DNA from: Pelodera strongyloides | Lineage: Eukaryota > Nematoda > Chromadorea > Rhabditida > Rhabditidae | Assembly (NCBI GenBank): GCA_036852015.1 | Contig: JAANDG010000619.1 | Span: 20,594 to 84,593 of the forward strand | Direction: 5' to 3' | DNA length: 64,000 nucleotides | In this document: positions 60,985 through 64,000 of the stretch, piece after piece | How positions within the stretch are numbered: position 1 is the stretch's first letter | How the letters are laid out: the number at the start of each line of letters is the position of its first letter | Translations under genes and position numbers: made by a program | Notes under the pieces: generated by a model | The model's input: only the letters and a program-made list of their open reading frames with translations | Databases searched by the model: none | Told to the model about the DNA's origin: nothing

Positions 60985-61923
60985 TTAATCTGCTTACTAA
61001 TTAATATTTTTCGGACGTGTCATAATTTTCTGATTAAGATGACACTGATACTGACTATTGACCAACGGCAGTCCAAGATATTGGGTACAATTCTGTATAA
61101 TTATCACCCAACTCCACTGCACACCCGTAGTATTCCATTATTTTTATATTCTTAATTATTTTAACTACATTTCTTATGGGTTTTAAAGTTTACTTTATAT
61201 TTCTTATTCAAAAACGTTATTTCCCAGTTTCCAATTCACCACCTTGCGTCATCAGCGTTTAGCATATTTACTAAATTAACATAAGCCAAAATGTCTGGGT
61301 TTTGTCTGAAAATGCCCGTGCCACAGTGTTTTGGGGTATAAAAGCAGGCTGGAAGCTCAGTCTCGAGCCAACCTGGCCTACTCGAGGATGGGGGTTCTGA
61401 AAAGTTTATGAGGTTCTAATTACCAAATAAGGGTGTATATGTGGTGTGTATAATTGTTTGACTACTGTAACATCGAAGCGAAGTTTAGGAGGGGTTGCGT
61501 AATAAATATTGAAGAAACTATGAACTAGGTACGCACAGTAATACAAAACAAACTAATTGTAAGTTATCAGCTCAATAAGGGTAATACGTTTAGTAATTAA
61601 CAAAACGTGTGCTAATAAATGATTATTCAGACGTGTTTCTATCAGTCTGGTCCAGTGATTGATTGGCTGTTTAACGTTAATCATAATGCACCGCGCGCAG
61701 TTTAGGAAAATAACCAGCTAGCGTTTTCAGTCTCCAATAATTAAGGCGCTATTTAGTGAAAATAAGTGATTTTCGCGACATTTGTACAGAATTTCACGGG
61801 GAATCCGAATCTGTAAATATATTGAAAATTCGCCAATTTTCGCGGAGTTATGTCGTTTTGAATGTGTTTGTTCCTTGCGCACCTCCAAAATTATTTAACG
61901 CTATTTATGATAACACACCTTAA

Positions 61924-62249
61924 AGGGACAAGGCCCATCAAAGTAAACCTATATTGTGATACGTCCATGCATTTTTAACAATATATGCCAAACTAAATTT
62001 CCCATTTATTTGCCATGGAAACTTTTTTCCGATGCGCTCATATCAAATGTATACCGTAAAGCCGCAAATATCCTTGTCGTCATGCAAATTTATCGTGAAA
62101 TTATAAGCGATTAAATTTGATATATAGCTTTAAATCTGCGGTTTTTTGGTATACTGACGCATTGGAAAAAGTTGTCTAGGGCGAATAATGGTGGAAATTT
62201 GTTTGTATATATTGTATAAAATGCTTGATAGTCATTATGGCAAATATAG
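61924..62249. mobile_element. Truncated family C MITE at the same site in the next satellite unit
   Basis: It starts after the same CACACCTTAA as the copy at 60596, with many small deletions. Its right end and about 90 bp of adjoining satellite are lost (joins directly to TCCAAGATATTGGG). Confidence 0.85.
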
Positions 62250-63603
62250 TCCAAGATATTGGGTACAATTCTGTATAATTATCACCCAACTCCACTGCAC
62301 ACCCGTAGTATTCCATTATTTTTATATTCTTAATTATTTTTACTACATTTCTTATGGGTTTTAAAGTTTACTTTATATTTCTTATTCAAAAACGTTATTT
62401 CCCAGTTTCCAATTACCACCTTGCGTCATCAGCGTTTAGCATATTCACCAAATTAGCATGAGCCAAAATGTCTGGGTTTTGTCTGAAAATGCCCGTGCCA
62501 CAGTGTTTTGGGGTATAAAAGCAGGCTGGAAGCTCAGTCTCGAGCGAACCTGGCCTGCTCGAGGAATGGGGTTGTGAAACGTTTATGAGGTTCTAATTAC
62601 CAAATAAGGGTGTATATGTGGTGTGTATAATTGCTTGACTACTGTAACATCGAAGCGAAGTTTAGGAGGGGTTGCGTAATAAATATTGAAGAAACTATGA
62701 ACTAGGTACGCACAGTAATACAACAAAAACTAATTGTAAGTTATCAGCTCAATAAGGGTAATACGTTTAGTAATTAACAAAACGTGTGCTAATAAATGAT
62801 TATTCAGACGTGTTTCTATCAGTCTGGTCCAGTGATTGATTGGCTGTTTAACGTTAATCATAATGCACCGCGCGCAGTTTAGGAAAATAACCAGCTAGCG
62901 TTTTTAGTCCCAATAATTAAGGCGCTATTTAGTGAAAATAAGTGATTTTCGCGACATTTGTAGAGAATTTCACGGGGAATCCGAATCTGTAAATATATTG
63001 AAAATTCGCCGAATTTTCGCGGAGTTATGTCGTTTTGAATGTGTGAGTTTGTTCCTTGCGCACCTCCAAAATTATTAACGCTATTTATGATAACAACCTT
63101 AATCTGCTTACTAATTAATATTTTTCGGACGTGTCATAATTTTCTGATTAAGATGACACTGATACTGACTATTGACCAACGGCAGTCCAAGATATTGGGT
63201 ACAATTCTGTATAATTATCACCCAACTCCACTGCACACCCGTAGTATCCATTATTTTTTATATCTTAATTATTTTAACTACATTTCTTTTTTGTTTTAAA
63301 GTTTACTTTATATTTCTTATTCAAAAACGTTCTTTCCCAGTTTCCAGTTCACCACCTTGCGTCATCAGCGTTTAGCATATTCACCAAATTAGCATGAGCC
63401 AAAATGTCTGGGTTTTGTCTGAAAATGCCCGTGCCACGTGTTTTGGGGTATAAAAGCAGGCTGGAAGCTCAGTCTCGAGCGAACCTGGCCTGCTCGAGGA
63501 ATGGGGTTGTGAAACGTTTATGAGGTTCTAATTACCAAATAAGGGTGTATATGTGGTGTGTATAATTGCTTGACTACTGTAACATCGAAGCGAAGTTTAG
63601 GAG

Positions 63604-64000
63604 GAAAATATGTGTTAATGTGTGTTAATAATTAACTAATTAACTAATTAAATAATTAACGCCCAATCGAATAAACATATTTATTTGAATGCATTGTATT
63701 AGTAAGAGTGATTTATGTAATTATCAATTTGTTGTGGTAACATAGAAGTAATTACAACTTGAACACGGTGCGTACGGTAATACTATGGATCAATATTGCA
63801 AGTTTCTGTAGATATGCTAGTACGTGGCAATTGACAATACTTTGATTAAGAAATCAGCAATTAGCTGTATTAACACCAGTGCTTTCAGCAATTAACGACT
63901 GGTTGCGTAATAAATATTGAAGAAACTGTGAACTAGGTACGCACAGGAATAAAAAACAAACATTGTAAGTTATGAGCTCAATAGGTAAAGTACTTAACAA
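63604..64000 (+). repeat. Longer satellite variant at the array edge
   Basis: After the usual TTAGGAGG end, about 300 bp of other AT-rich sequence follows (AAAATATGTGTTAATGTG, repeats of AATTAACT, then non-repeated DNA). The normal unit start GGTTGCGTAATAAATATTG resumes near 63901. The first part of this extra piece also occurs at 53035-53115. Confidence 0.75.

Larger units (their letters stand above)
52463..63603 (+). repeat. 935-bp satellite, eleven plus-oriented copies
   Basis: TATA landmarks at 52880, 53792, 54720, 55861, 56987, 58126, 59061, 60008, 61337, 62514 and 63449. Basic spacing is about 912-947 bp; longer spacings are explained by a 200-bp partial duplication or MITE insertions. 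Frames of 60-145 codons inside it vary from copy to copy by frameshifts, so it is not a conserved coding repeat. Confidence 0.93.

Noticed and set aside
50838..63375. Repeated open frames of 60-145 codons in the satellite, starting MTLILTIDQRQSK
   Set aside because: They start from the same satellite block but shift frame from unit to unit with 1-base indels, have no domain, and the longest is created by a chance indel.
47949..63603. CRISPR-like or rDNA array
   Set aside because: Units are about 935 bp with no short repeat-spacer structure, and no rRNA motif was seen.

Overview
The window is nuclear DNA of an animal, most likely a nematode. It is AT-rich, with many short phase-compatible introns whose 3' ends read TTTCAG or TTTTAG. 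Splice-acceptor-like AGs lie at or near start codons, as expected for spliced-leader addition. It also holds a stand-alone SH2 plus tyrosine-kinase gene of the kind expanded in nematodes. The species cannot be told from the sequence. All gene models below were built by hand from exon translation, splice sites and phase.

Region 1 (1-8 kb, minus): a 19-exon gene for the B subunit of the negative elongation factor (NELF-B/COBRA1), with a Mutator-like foldback element and a small MITE in its introns. Region 2 (8-13.5 kb): divergent intergenic DNA with a 21-G run. Region 3 (13.5-25 kb, plus): a germinal-centre kinase III (MST3/MST4/STK25, C. elegans gck-1 type) with a 384-residue N-terminal extension and a duplicated exon that offers two alternative activation segments. 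Region 4 (27.6-29.4 kb, minus): a RING half-site plus ubiquitin-like domain gene, convergent with the kinase; its 5' end was not found. Region 5 (30-35.2 kb): a gene-free stretch dense in non-autonomous DNA transposons. It includes an 806-bp foldback element with an 8-bp target duplication, a 408-bp palindrome with its own empty site nearby, and a 782-bp palindrome that carries tRNA-like sequences and hairpins in its arms. Region 6 (35.7-47 kb, minus): a secreted Cys- and Ser/Thr-containing protein of unknown family, a P-loop gene fragment, and an SH2-tyrosine kinase whose introns host at least four MITEs.

Region 7 (47-64 kb): tandem copies of a satellite of about 935 bp. Three copies run in minus orientation, then twelve in plus. 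They are interrupted by a nearly identical inverted copy (about 1.18 kb) of the 5' end of the SH2-kinase gene. Within the array there is a higher-order repeat of about 1.13 kb (three times), a MITE at the same site in two units, and a conserved TATA-box-like core promoter in every unit.

Functionally the genes look unrelated: transcription pausing, STRIPAK/GCK signalling, ubiquitin-type signalling, tyrosine-kinase signalling and a secreted product. What links the window is the load of TTAA-targeting MITEs, which sit in introns of every multi-exon gene except the secreted one, and in the satellite.
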